Below, one piece after another: positions 36,614 to 46,046 of a stretch of DNA of 64,000 nt. Below the pieces are notes generated by a model. That model was not told where the DNA came from and searched no databases. It saw only the letters and a list, made by a program, of their open reading frames with translations. The translations under genes and the position numbers were made by a program. The first letter of the stretch is position 1, and each line of letters opens with the position of its first letter. The stretch covers positions 124,001 through 188,000 of the forward strand of contig PEZY01000005.1 of the NCBI GenBank assembly GCA_002773855.1, in the 5' to 3' direction. The stretch is from Candidatus Buchananbacteria bacterium CG10_big_fil_rev_8_21_14_0_10_33_19. GTDB lineage: Bacteria > Patescibacteria > ABY1 > 2-01-FULL-39-33.

Positions 36614-37778
36614 TGATTAAATTAATAAATAAAGAAGCAAATGCTGCCAAAACAAATGTCCACTGTAGACCGACAAAATTAACAACTACAATTAAAACAG
36701 CTGCACCAACTGCTCGACCAGTATTAAGAGACATCTCTCTTAAAACTGTTAATTCGTCCACATAATGACCAGCATCTGAAGCTTTTTCATAAGTAATAGC
36801 GCTAAATGGCGTTTGCATGATTATAGCCGCAAAATTATGATAGGTTGATACCACAAATATCTGAAACCCAGTAGCTACAAAGGTTTTAAATATCCAACCC
36901 AAAGCATACAAACCAGATCCCCATTTGAGTAATTTATATTTATCTAATTTATCAGTATATGAACCCATAATTAATTTAATGGTAATTGTTGATAGGATAA
37001 TTACCGAAGAAATAACACCAACTTTTAAAAAATCTCCACTTAGTAACTGAAAAATAAATATTGGCCAAATAATACCACCGATCATATTCTCTATGCCAGT
37101 CGAAAAAAATGACCAAAGTATGCCACGGTGTTTTTTGGAAAAAAATTGACGCCAAGTTTCTAAGAAACTGAAAGAAAATTTTTCATAAGTTGGGCGAACA
37201 ATAAACAACGGCACAACTGATACAGCTACTAAAATCATTACGATCAGAAATAAGACATCAAAATCATAATTATAGATTATCCAACCAGAAATGATCGGCA
37301 CAAAAATAGACACTAAACTGGAAATTGATGATAAAAAGCCAATCACCCGTCCTCGATCCTTTTTATTAGTAAACTGAGCAAAATCGGTATGATATGGCAC
37401 CCAAAACATCATCATCTGAATCTCAATTACCACAATCATTAAGACACTAAAAATTAAAACTGGGTAACCTAAGGATAAATAATATAAACAAAGATAGAAT
37501 AAAACTTTAAATGGTACCGAGATTATCATTGAAGTTTTTTGACCAAGTTTGGACATCAACATCGCTCCAAAAATAACTGCTACCGAATAAATACCATAAA
37601 CCACAAAAAAATAAAACAATACCAAATCCAATCGACCAAATTTTTCCCACAAAAAAATCGGCATAAACAGGCCGACTAGACCACCGCCAATTTCATCAAT
37701 AATGATATTAAAATAAAGGGCAGTTACCCCAGAAGAAAGACGAGTATTTAAGTATAAACTTTTAAAAATTTTTAGCAT
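36597..37778 (-). CDS. MFS-type membrane transporter (first of a tandem pair)
   Basis: 393 residues, about twelve transmembrane segments. FWVPYHTDFAQFTNKKDRGR in the first half includes the MFS-like charged turn D-R-G-R. It is paralogous to the gene that overlaps its 3' end. It starts 15 bases from the FemAB-like gene. The pair may act as a heteromeric or redundant exporter; no substrate clue is visible. Confidence 0.85.
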   Translation of the reverse strand: MLKIFKSLYLNTRLSSGVTALYFNIIIDEIGGGLVGLFMPIFLWEKFGRLDLVLFYFFVVYGIYSVAVIFGAMLMSKLGQKTSMIISVPFKVLFYLCLYYLSLGYPVLIFSVLMIVVIEIQMMMFWVPYHTDFAQFTNKKDRGRVIGFLSSISSLVSIFVPIISGWIIYNYDFDVLFLIVMILVAVSVVPLFIVRPTYEKFSFSFLETWRQFFSKKHRGILWSFFSTGIENMIGGIIWPIFIFQLLSGDFLKVGVISSVIILSTITIKLIMGSYTDKLDKYKLLKWGSGLYALGWIFKTFVATGFQIFVVSTYHNFAAIIMQTPFSAITYEKASDAGHYVDELTVLREMSLNTGRAVGAAVLIVVVNFVGLQWTFVLAAFASLFINLINEKRL

Positions 37779-37793
37779 GAGTGAAAATTATGT

Positions 37794-38831
37794 TTAACTC
37801 TTCTTTGTCTTGAAGAAATTATATATATTATACCACAAACTACTATAAACTTCATCCCAAGCGCCGATATAATTAGTTAATTCTCTGGTCTCATCAAAAC
37901 CAATTTTAAATCTAGTGACTCCTGGCCATTTTTCAGCATCGACCCCCCAAAAATCATAATATTTACAGCCAGCTTCTTTAGCAGTAATAATAGTTTGCCA
38001 TTGCAAAAGATATGGCGCCATTTTACTTCTATACTCATAATCAGAAGATCCGTACAAATAGACCTGCCAATCACCAATTTTTATAACAATATTAGCTGTA
38101 ATCACCTTATTTTCAAATTTAGCCACTACTAATTCAGCTTTTTTTGATTCACCTAAAACCTCTAACAATTTTTTATAATAATTCTTTGAGTATGATGTTA
38201 TTTCATTACGATCTGAAGTTTTTTCCATTAACCGCCAAAAATCATTAAAATATTTTTTGCCATGATCAATTTGGACGCCATTTTTTTCAGCCACTTTAAT
38301 ATTATAACGAGTCTTGGACTTCATATTTTTTAAAATATCGCCTTCCGATTTAGTTAAATCTAATATTAAAGTTGATTTGGGCTGAACTTGACCACTAAAA
38401 ATAAAACCGGAATCTTTTAAAATATTTTTTAAATCATCATTATCGCGCCAAGCCGGATCCATACGTAAAAAAATAGCTTTTTCTTGTTGAGCAATTTGCT
38501 TAATTTCATTAAACAAAAATTCTAACGTCTCAATTTGCTGATCAGCCATTAATTCATTATTAACTACAATCGGCCCTCGCGGTAGATAAAAATAACTTTT
38601 ACCAAACTTTAGGGGTTGTTTGATTACCAAAGCTAGAGCCATGATTTTACTATTATCTTCTAAAACCACCCTAAATATGTGTCGCCCCAAAACCTCCTGA
38701 AATATGCCCCACTCCCACGATTGAAGCAACCCAAAATCAGCGGAGTTATTTATAATAAAATCATCCCACTTAGTCCTATATGAATTGTCACAAATTTTTA
38801 CTTGCATAGTTGGTTTAATTATAACAGACAT
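37794..38831 (-). CDS. FemAB-like peptidoglycan-bridge aminoacyltransferase (double GNAT)
   Basis: 345 residues. Two GNAT-like halves: LLQSWEWGIFQEVLGR with FYLPRGPIV in the first, and MKSKTRYNIKVAEKNGV with YLYGSSDYEYRSKMAPYLLQW and YYDFWGVD in the second, typical of FemX/FemAB proteins. These use aminoacyl-tRNA to add amino acids to the lipid II stem peptide. Start ATG at 38831 (an internal ATG eight codons later is possible). It is divergent from a GNAT gene across a 131-base gap. Confidence 0.9.
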   Translation of the reverse strand: MSVIIKPTMQVKICDNSYRTKWDDFIINNSADFGLLQSWEWGIFQEVLGRHIFRVVLEDNSKIMALALVIKQPLKFGKSYFYLPRGPIVVNNELMADQQIETLEFLFNEIKQIAQQEKAIFLRMDPAWRDNDDLKNILKDSGFIFSGQVQPKSTLILDLTKSEGDILKNMKSKTRYNIKVAEKNGVQIDHGKKYFNDFWRLMEKTSDRNEITSYSKNYYKKLLEVLGESKKAELVVAKFENKVITANIVIKIGDWQVYLYGSSDYEYRSKMAPYLLQWQTIITAKEAGCKYYDFWGVDAEKWPGVTRFKIGFDETRELTNYIGAWDEVYSSLWYNIYNFFKTKKS

Positions 38832-38878
38832 AGAGATAAATATAAATGGATTATTTATTTTATAGTTTCACCAATTAA

Positions 38879-38907
38879 TTGACAAAATAGCCTATCTAGC
38901 CTATTAT
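38879..38907 (+). promoter_or_regulatory. Sigma70 promoter of the GNAT gene
   Basis: TTGACA at 38879-38884, 17-base spacer, TATTAT at 38902-38907. The following hairpin-like attattatcagtaataat lies in the 5' leader. A Shine-Dalgarno aagga is eight bases before the ATG at 38963. Confidence 0.75.
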
Positions 38908-38962
38908 TATCAGTAATAATGTACATTTTAAGACTAAATCTCCAGACCATAAGGAAAAACAC

Positions 38963-39952
38963 ATGACCAATCCAGATTCATCAAAAACTCTAACAATAAA
39001 GAAATTCCTGGGCAATGATCCAACTGTTTTTTTGACAGCTTTCAATGAAATATTTATCGAAGAAAATCCAGATCATATTCCAATGGATAAAAATTTTTGG
39101 AATTGGAAATATCATTCAAGTCCTGATGGGTTTTTTATTATTATAGCTAAAGATGATCAGGAAAAAATTATTGGTATGATGGGTGTAGTAATAAGACCAA
39201 TAAAATATTATGACCAATATCTTTTTGCTTATAATATCGGTGACCTATGTGTTGAGAAAGACTTTCGGCATCAGGGCTTTATCGCTCAATGTCTAAATAT
39301 GATTCCCAAAAATAAAAATCTAATCTGGGGTTTTCCTGGAGAAGAATTTTGGGACACTTATCCTAAATTACTGCCCGGTGCCAATAATTTGAGCATAAAA
39401 ATATTTTATAAACCAACTACTGACAAACAAACTATCCAGAAAAATACTGAAGTAGTTGAAGTGACTTTAGCTGAAACAGAGGTTGATAATCTCTGGCACA
39501 AAAAGAAAGCAGAAATCACCACTGGGGTTGTCAGAAATTGGCAATATATCAAATGGATGGTTGTAGACTCACCACTACCTAATAAGCTATTTTTAATAAA
39601 GCGAAATAGTGAAACAATTGGTTATTTTGTCACTAGACAAGAGGCTGATCTTTGTCTAATTGTTGATATTTTAATTTTGAATGAGTATTTAGATCAAGAC
39701 ACTATGCTGGCTATAGAAAACACCTGTGGTCAATTAAATAGCAAAGAAATTAGAACATTTATCACTGATATCCAATTACAAAATTGGCTAACAGCCAATG
39801 GGTTTAATTTCTTTAAACGAGAAGAAATAGTCAATAATGCCTTTTTTGCTTTATATGATTCCAATAATAAAATCAAAGATATCTCCAATGTCTATCTGAC
39901 TTGGCTAGACTCGGATTGGTATTTATATGAGGAAGCAAAAGCAAAAACTTAA
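38963..39952 (+). CDS. GNAT-family N-acetyltransferase
   Basis: 329 residues. The first half is a GNAT domain with motif A as GDLCVEKDFRHQGFIAQCL (R/Q-x-x-G-x acyl-CoA loop, about 92-112). The second half is a further GNAT-like or sterol-carrier-like region with no clear motif, as in Eis-like two-domain enzymes. It is a monocistronic plus-strand gene with its own canonical promoter and Shine-Dalgarno and a weak terminator, set between minus-strand operons. Acceptor substrate unknown. Confidence 0.8.
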   Translation: MTNPDSSKTLTIKKFLGNDPTVFLTAFNEIFIEENPDHIPMDKNFWNWKYHSSPDGFFIIIAKDDQEKIIGMMGVVIRPIKYYDQYLFAYNIGDLCVEKDFRHQGFIAQCLNMIPKNKNLIWGFPGEEFWDTYPKLLPGANNLSIKIFYKPTTDKQTIQKNTEVVEVTLAETEVDNLWHKKKAEITTGVVRNWQYIKWMVVDSPLPNKLFLIKRNSETIGYFVTRQEADLCLIVDILILNEYLDQDTMLAIENTCGQLNSKEIRTFITDIQLQNWLTANGFNFFKREEIVNNAFFALYDSNNKIKDISNVYLTWLDSDWYLYEEAKAKT

Positions 39953-39971
39953 ACTATCAAACAGTATTTAT

Positions 39972-39999
39972 AAGCCACGACTACAATCGTGGCTTTAAT
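39972..39999 (+). terminator. Hairpin terminator after the GNAT gene
   Basis: Perfect nine-base stem aagccacga / tcgtggctt with a six-base loop and a short T-rich tail (tttaatt). The U-tract is modest; it could act in both directions. Confidence 0.65.
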
Positions 40000-40016
40000 T
40001 ATATTCAATCAATTTA

Positions 40017-41531
40017 CTAATTATCTAAATCTTTTAATAAAACATCTTTAATATATCGACGAGTAAATAAATATCTTTTTTGTTTATTGTCAAAATCAAA
40101 GCCCACAGGACCAAAATGTTTTTGATATCCAACAATAACATCATCTAAATAAAGTTCATTTTTCTCATTTAACAATTGATGTCTCATCATATAACAACTT
40201 TTTATCCTCTCCACATTATCCTCATAAGTATAATCAATTCTTAAATTATACATATCATGATTTAAAAAATAACCTGTCTCCCGCAGTCTATATTTAGAGA
40301 TATTTATCTCCAAATCTGAACCAAAAAGTTTTTTAGCTTTTATTTTAAAAGCGACTGCCTCAAGAAAAAATCCATAGTCAAGAAACTTAGAATAATTCAT
40401 CATTTTCCGAGTCATAAAAAGCGGAAAAATATCTGGAGCATTAGCATACATCGAAGGTCTTAATTTAATATCTATTTTTTTATCAAGAGTTTTTAGTTTA
40501 CTTAAATTATCAAAAATGTCACTGGCCAATCGCTTAAACAATGGAAAGTCTAAATCATCACTAATAATTAAATATAGAAAATGCGAATCTAGGTTCAATA
40601 TCTGACTCAAATAAACAGACTGCAAGCCACTAACGGCTAAAGATTTAACAAACATATCTACTTCTGGAATATTTTTAACTTTTAAGTTATTATCAATGAT
40701 TTTAAATTCTACATAATCTCCGCTAACTGCACTATCAGCCTCACTTATTTTTTCGATAATTTTAATCAAATAAAAAATGGCTGTGATAGCCAAATCATCA
40801 TCGGCTACGAATTTTTTTTCTGGTAAGTCAAAAAAATTATTTAAAAAATCCCTATCTATACCATTAGAAAATAAAAAATCTTTATATTCATTTTTATCTT
40901 TGGCTTCATTTTGATTTACAAAGAAAAAAAACATTCTCATAATACTAAGTCCATATCTATACATCATTCTGACATCATATTCACCCCTGAACACTCCTAA
41001 ATAAATAGCCACTAAAAACTCTTCATAACAAAAACGCAAATAATAACCGTCTAATTCTGTCTCATCATCACCAAAATCAATTCGACAATCCGTGCCATAA
41101 ATCAAATTCCAATTTTTAATATGCTTACCTCTTCTTTCGATATAGCGACGCCTAGTTTTCTGAAATAATTTAAAATTATCTTCGAACATATAAGGATAAT
41201 GATCAACTGCCCCACCTAGGAACGGAAAAATAAAATTAAACCATTTTTCCCAGCGCTTAAAATAAAAATCAATAAACTCCAATTCACGTTCAATAGACAT
41301 ACTATTGATAATAATAAGAATATCAATATCACTACGACCAACTATAAATTCACTGCTATTTAGATCGGTTATTAAATAAATAGCCTTAACATTTTTCTCT
41401 TTCTTAATAAGAAAAATAAAAATAAGTAGTGATAATTTATACAAATTCAAACCTATCTGCCTTAGTGGTCCAATTCTACTATACCTATCAAAGATTAAGG
41501 CCAATTTTTTTTGTAAAAATTTTATCATCAC
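40017..41531 (-). CDS. Nucleotidyltransferase-like protein
   Basis: 504 residues. Near the N-terminus the motif G-R-S-D-I-D-I-L-I-I-I (about 65-75) matches the G-[SR]-x-D-x-D-hh signature of Pol-beta-type nucleotidyltransferases; the rest is mostly helical and not recognised. A hydrophobic stretch (about 30-45) may attach it to the membrane. It is directly upstream of nothing on its strand, but its start abuts the stop of the sulfotransferase gene (41531/41532), so the two are one transcription unit. It could modify a cell-surface molecule or a carrier. The call rests on one motif. Confidence 0.65.
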   Translation of the reverse strand: MMIKFLQKKLALIFDRYSRIGPLRQIGLNLYKLSLLIFIFLIKKEKNVKAIYLITDLNSSEFIVGRSDIDILIIINSMSIERELEFIDFYFKRWEKWFNFIFPFLGGAVDHYPYMFEDNFKLFQKTRRRYIERRGKHIKNWNLIYGTDCRIDFGDDETELDGYYLRFCYEEFLVAIYLGVFRGEYDVRMMYRYGLSIMRMFFFFVNQNEAKDKNEYKDFLFSNGIDRDFLNNFFDLPEKKFVADDDLAITAIFYLIKIIEKISEADSAVSGDYVEFKIIDNNLKVKNIPEVDMFVKSLAVSGLQSVYLSQILNLDSHFLYLIISDDLDFPLFKRLASDIFDNLSKLKTLDKKIDIKLRPSMYANAPDIFPLFMTRKMMNYSKFLDYGFFLEAVAFKIKAKKLFGSDLEINISKYRLRETGYFLNHDMYNLRIDYTYEDNVERIKSCYMMRHQLLNEKNELYLDDVIVGYQKHFGPVGFDFDNKQKRYLFTRRYIKDVLLKDLDN

Positions 41532-42479
41532 TTACTTCATATTATTTTTTTGTCCATAGACGTAATATTCTACTAGATTAATCAAGCCAAATTTACGCAA
41601 AATATTATAGACAATATTGGATAATAAATCTGGTATAAAGTATAAAACTTTTATAAAGTTTAGGCTTGCACTATCCTCTGTCAATTTATAAAAATCTTTA
41701 CTATTTTTTTTAAAGTATTTATTTATTTCAAACGCATATTCATACAACCGAGCATCAAACTGCATTTTAGATTTTATTTGTTGCTTAATTTGTAAATCAT
41801 TACTATTAAAATAACTCTTTTTAGTTTTATTCCTATTTACAAAAAATTTATTAATGCCCAATTTTTTATAAATAAATAAAAAATCTTCTGACTCCTCAGC
41901 CAAACCAATAAAATAAAATTTATTCAAGATATTTTTTATCTTTTCTAAACTAACTATATTTTCTGGATAATCATAATTAGTCCTAAAATCATCAGTCAAA
42001 AACCTAGCCACTAAAAATTGGTAAGCCAAATCTAAGTTATCACGTGTACAAATTAATTTATCAAGATCATAATTATCATTATCTTTTAACAGTTGTGGCC
42101 TGCCTTCAATTTTAAACCACTCATTATTATGGTCTATTTTATACTTACTAAAATTATAAAACGAAGAAAACAACTGAAATGGTGAACGAAAAAATGTGAT
42201 ATATCGCACTGTCCTATTGGGAAATAATTCATGAATACCATAATAAACTTCGTGACCATAAATTATTTTTAATTTATGCCTCTGATTATCTGGCATAGCT
42301 AAAATATGTTTATTAACCGCTTCTTTATTTACCAATCCAGCATCAGCTGATCTATACAGTAGTAAAAATTCATTTTTCTTAAAATTTTTCTCTATATGAT
42401 AACGTAAAGTTATGCCTCCTGTTTTAGGAATATGCAAAAAAACATAAATTATATTTTCATTATTTTTATCATAATCCAT
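41532..42479 (-). CDS. Sulfotransferase-family protein
   Basis: 315 residues. The 5'-phosphosulfate-binding motif is HIPKTGGITLRYHI (about 15-28), and the 3'-phosphate-binding R-x(7)-S element is FFRSPFQLFSSFY (about 93-105). These mark the Sulfotransfer_2-type (Golgi/heparan-like) family that uses PAPS. The C-terminus has a hydrophobic LNFIKVLYFIPDLLSNIV stretch. It runs directly into the nucleotidyltransferase-like gene. Surface glycan sulfation is the natural guess. No PAPS synthesis genes are in view. Confidence 0.82.
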   Translation of the reverse strand: MDYDKNNENIIYVFLHIPKTGGITLRYHIEKNFKKNEFLLLYRSADAGLVNKEAVNKHILAMPDNQRHKLKIIYGHEVYYGIHELFPNRTVRYITFFRSPFQLFSSFYNFSKYKIDHNNEWFKIEGRPQLLKDNDNYDLDKLICTRDNLDLAYQFLVARFLTDDFRTNYDYPENIVSLEKIKNILNKFYFIGLAEESEDFLFIYKKLGINKFFVNRNKTKKSYFNSNDLQIKQQIKSKMQFDARLYEYAFEINKYFKKNSKDFYKLTEDSASLNFIKVLYFIPDLLSNIVYNILRKFGLINLVEYYVYGQKNNMK

Positions 42480-42576
42480 AAATTACTTTTTAGTATGCGA
42501 AGCTAAAAAAATAAATATATTTACAATCATTAAAAGCAAACACTAAGCATTAAAAAATTAATTATATTTTTATATT

Positions 42577-44994
42577 TTAAACCACGAAACTTAATAATCG
42601 ACCTGGTACAAAGATAGTTTTTTTGATAGTTTGATTAATTAAATACTTTTTAATATTTTCATCGGCTTCGGCCAAAGCTACGGCTTCAACCTCAGTGGCA
42701 TCTTTAGCTAATTTTATTTTAGCTCGTACTTTACCATTAACTTGAACGGCAATCTCCACTATTTCATTTTTAAACTTAGATTCATCGGCCTTAGGCCAAG
42801 TCTCTTTTATGACACTGGTTTGATGTCCTAATTGTTGCCATAATTCTTCGACCAAATGAGGGGCAAATGGTGAAAGTAAAATTAAGAATTTTTCCATAAT
42901 TTCCTGACTAACTGATTTTTGATCAATAATTTTATTACTCAAAATCATTAAGGCGGAAACCGCTGTATTAAATCGCATCGCCTCAATATCTTCAGAAACT
43001 TTCTTAATCGTTTTATTAACTAAAACATCTAAATCAGCATCTACCTTATCTTCTATCTTTCCCAAATCAGCATTGTAAATATTCCACACCCGATCCAAAA
43101 ATCTTTTCACTCCCACTACACCCTTGGTATCCCAAGGAATAGCCTGATCAAACGGCCCCATAAACATTTCATAAAGCCTTAGAGTATCAGCTCCATATTC
43201 ACTAACAACATCATCGGGATTAACCACATTACCACGGGACTTCGACATCTTCTCACCACCTTCACCCAAAATCATGCCGTGAGAAGTGCGCTTTTTATAA
43301 GGCTCGGAGGTTGGCACTACACCAATATCAAATAAAAATTTATGCCAAAACCGAGAATACAATAAATGAAGGGTGGTGTGTTCCATCCCACCATTATACC
43401 AATCCACTGGCAACCACTGTTTTAATTTTTGATCATCGGCCAAAGCCTCATTATTTTTTGGATCAATGTATCTTAAAAAATACCAAGAACTACCAGCCCA
43501 TTGTGGCATAGTATCAGTTTCGCGTTTGGCCTGGCCGCCACAATTAGGACATTTAGTGTTGACCCAGTCAGTTAATTTGGCAAGTGGTGACTGACCATCA
43601 TCACTTGTTTGAAATTCTTTGACCTCGGGCAATTTAAGTGGTAAATCTTTTTCCGCTACTGGCACAAAACCACATTTTTCACATTCTATTATGGGAATTG
43701 GCTCACCCCAATACCTTTGACGCGAAAAGACCCAGTCACGTAATTTATAATTAATCGCCCCTTTACCAACACCTTTTTCCTCTAACCAACTAATCATTTT
43801 AATAATCGCCTCTTGGGGTTTTAAACCATTTAAAAAATCAGAATTAATCATTTGGCCATTATTAATATCAGCATAAGCCTCTTTGGCAATATCACCACCA
43901 GTTATCACTTCAATAATTTCTAAATTAAACTTTTTAGCAAATTCATAATCGCGTTCGTCATGAGCCGGCACCGCCATAATCGCCCCGGTACCATAAGAAA
44001 TTAAAACATAATCAGAAATCCAAATCGGAATTTCTTGATTATTCACTGGATTAATCGCTTTAACACCTTTTAGCTCGACACCGGTTTTTTCTTTTTGTAA
44101 TTCTGTTCTTTCTAAGTCCGATTTTTTAGCCGAATCATTAATATATTTTTCGACTTCAGAAAAATTAGAAATTTCATTTTTTAATTTTTGGATTAATTCA
44201 TGTTCTGGGGCCAAGACCATATACGTAGCTCCAAATAAAGTATCGGGTCTAGTAGTATAGACTTTTATTTTTTCATTACTATCTTTAACAGCAAAATCAA
44301 CTTCGGCGCCTTCACTTTTACCAATCCAATTTTTTTGTTGGGTTTTAACTCGTTCAATATAATCAAGATCGTCTAAATCTTTTTCTAATCTATCTGCGTA
44401 TTTAGTAATTTTTAACATCCATTGTTTTTTGGTTTTTTTCACCACTTCCCCACCACACCGTTCACATTTACCGTTAACTACTTCTTCATTAGCTAAACCA
44501 ACTTTACAATCAAGACAAAAATTAATCGCCATTTCAGTTTTGTAAGCTAAGCCATGTTTAAAAAGTTGCAAAAAAATCCACTGAGTCCATTTATAATACT
44601 TAGGATCAGTAGTAGATATTTCTCTACTCCAATCAAAAGAAAAACCCAAAGACTTTAATTGTCTTCTGAAATTAGCAATATTTTCTTCGGTCTTAATAGC
44701 TGGATGAATACCCGTTTTGATCGCAAAGTTTTCTGCCGGCAAACCAAAAGCATCAAAACCAATTGGATATAAAACATTATAGCCTTCCATTCTTCTTTTC
44801 CGAGCCACAATATCCAAAGCCGTATAACTCCTCGGATGGCCAACATGCAAACCTTCACCTGATGGATAAGGAAATTCTACCAAGCAATAATATTTTGGCT
44901 TTTCACTATTATTGTCAGCTTCAAATAATTTATGTTCTGCCCAATATTTTTGCCATTTAGATTCAATTATTTTATAGTCATAAATCTTGTCCAT
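42577..44994 (-). CDS. leuS: Leucyl-tRNA synthetase
   Basis: 805 residues. HIGH-type motif HVGH within YPSGEGLHVGHPRSYTALD, editing (CP1) domain with TTRPDTLFGATYMVLAPEH, KMSKS motif GEKMSKSRGNVV, and a C-terminal anticodon-binding domain ending in QVNGKVRAKI. Bacterial type with a zinc-like C-x2-C pair (NFCLDCKVG/CERCGG). Complete, normal length. A hairpin terminator of the efp direction lies just beyond its start. Confidence 0.98.
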   Translation of the reverse strand: MDKIYDYKIIESKWQKYWAEHKLFEADNNSEKPKYYCLVEFPYPSGEGLHVGHPRSYTALDIVARKRRMEGYNVLYPIGFDAFGLPAENFAIKTGIHPAIKTEENIANFRRQLKSLGFSFDWSREISTTDPKYYKWTQWIFLQLFKHGLAYKTEMAINFCLDCKVGLANEEVVNGKCERCGGEVVKKTKKQWMLKITKYADRLEKDLDDLDYIERVKTQQKNWIGKSEGAEVDFAVKDSNEKIKVYTTRPDTLFGATYMVLAPEHELIQKLKNEISNFSEVEKYINDSAKKSDLERTELQKEKTGVELKGVKAINPVNNQEIPIWISDYVLISYGTGAIMAVPAHDERDYEFAKKFNLEIIEVITGGDIAKEAYADINNGQMINSDFLNGLKPQEAIIKMISWLEEKGVGKGAINYKLRDWVFSRQRYWGEPIPIIECEKCGFVPVAEKDLPLKLPEVKEFQTSDDGQSPLAKLTDWVNTKCPNCGGQAKRETDTMPQWAGSSWYFLRYIDPKNNEALADDQKLKQWLPVDWYNGGMEHTTLHLLYSRFWHKFLFDIGVVPTSEPYKKRTSHGMILGEGGEKMSKSRGNVVNPDDVVSEYGADTLRLYEMFMGPFDQAIPWDTKGVVGVKRFLDRVWNIYNADLGKIEDKVDADLDVLVNKTIKKVSEDIEAMRFNTAVSALMILSNKIIDQKSVSQEIMEKFLILLSPFAPHLVEELWQQLGHQTSVIKETWPKADESKFKNEIVEIAVQVNGKVRAKIKLAKDATEVEAVALAEADENIKKYLINQTIKKTIFVPGRLLSFVV

Positions 44995-45079
44995 AATAAA
45001 GATTTTAAATTAATATAATAATCTAAAATTACCATAAATCATCATTTTTTTCAACTTGTTATAAATATTAACACAAACA

Positions 45080-45110
45080 AAAAATACCGCTCTTTAAGCG
45101 GTATTTTTAA
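45080..45110 (-). terminator. Rho-independent terminator after efp
   Basis: Stem aaaataccgct / agcggtatttt around a short loop. Read on the minus strand it follows the efp stop codon by about ten bases and ends in a T-run. It separates rpsF-ssb-rpsR-efp from leuS. Confidence 0.85.
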
Positions 45111-45118
45111 CAACTAAT

Positions 45119-45691
45119 TTAACTAACTCTTTCACAATATTCTTCGGTTTCCGTATTGACGCGAATAATATCGCCTTCCTTAACAAATAATGGCACCTGA
45201 ATACTGACTCCAGTTTCCAGTTCAGCAGTTTTAGTAACCCGACCTTGAGCCGAATTCCCTTTTACCCCTTCTGGTGCTGACACTACTTTTAATTCTACTT
45301 TGGTTGGCAAAGATAATGACACTGGACTGCCAGCAAAATATAAGACATCTACTCTATCACCATCTTTCATATAATTAGACAGATAACCGACAATTTCTTT
45401 ATCCAAACTAAACTGTTCAAAATCATCACTAGCCATAAAATAAAAATTATCGCCATCATTATAAAGATATTCCGCTTTTTTTCTCTGTAAATCAGCTTCT
45501 TCTACTTTATCACCCGGATGAAAATTAACTTCGGCTACTTTACCGTTTAACAAATTTTTCATTTTAGTTTGCATCACTGGCTTACGCTGTTGCATTCTAA
45601 CAAAATTTGCCTCAACTACTGTATAAGGACTGCCTTCATAAATAATATTAGCCCCTTTTTTAATGCCATTTAAATTTGGAATAATAGCCAT
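45119..45691 (-). CDS. efp: Elongation factor P
   Basis: 190 residues from the ATG at 45691 (MAIIPNLNGIKKG); an upstream in-frame ATG gives an unlikely hydrophobic leader. Three OB-like beta domains, with AYLYNDGDNFYFMASDDFEQ and the C-terminal VPLFVKEGDIIRVNTET. The loop that normally carries the modified Lys/Arg (PGKG) reads MQQRKPVMQTK here, so the usual P-G-K-G tip is missing. EF-P relieves stalling at polyproline. It follows rpsR by 98 bases. Confidence 0.95.
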   Translation of the reverse strand: MAIIPNLNGIKKGANIIYEGSPYTVVEANFVRMQQRKPVMQTKMKNLLNGKVAEVNFHPGDKVEEADLQRKKAEYLYNDGDNFYFMASDDFEQFSLDKEIVGYLSNYMKDGDRVDVLYFAGSPVSLSLPTKVELKVVSAPEGVKGNSAQGRVTKTAELETGVSIQVPLFVKEGDIIRVNTETEEYCERVS

Positions 45692-45788
45692 AAAATATTT
45701 TAAAAAATTTAAGAGTTTAAAGGTTAAAAATAGAAAGCCAATCATAAATTAATTTATGACTTTCTACTTTTTAACTTTCAATTTGAAT

Positions 45789-46037
45789 TTATTTGGTCAC
45801 AAAAGGCAGGATAGCCATAATTCTAGCTCGTTTAATTGCTTGAGCTAGTTGTCTTTGGTGTTTGGAACAAACACCACTTCGCTTTCGTGGCACGATCTTG
45901 GAGTAAGAAGAAATAAATCTTCTTAGCAATTGTTGATTTTTATAATCAACGTGATCGACGTTATTAACACAAAAATAACAATATCGTTCTTTTTGCATTA
46001 AGTCATTTTTTTTATTATTAGTCATTTTCTTAATCAT
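45789..46037 (-). CDS. rpsR: Ribosomal protein S18
   Basis: 82 residues. Core S18 sequence CYFCVNN, KNQQLLRRFIS, PRKRSGVCSKHQRQLAQAIKRARIMA. An ATG four codons inside (46025) is an equally possible start, since no Shine-Dalgarno decides. Third in the conserved rpsF-ssb-rpsR order on this strand. Confidence 0.95.
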   Translation of the reverse strand: MIKKMTNNKKNDLMQKERYCYFCVNNVDHVDYKNQQLLRRFISSYSKIVPRKRSGVCSKHQRQLAQAIKRARIMAILPFVTK

Positions 46038-46046
46038 TTAAAATCT

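Noticed and set aside
45692..45745. Extension of EF-P upstream of MAIIPNLNG
   Set aside because: It gives an 18-residue hydrophobic leader not found in EF-P and has no family support.
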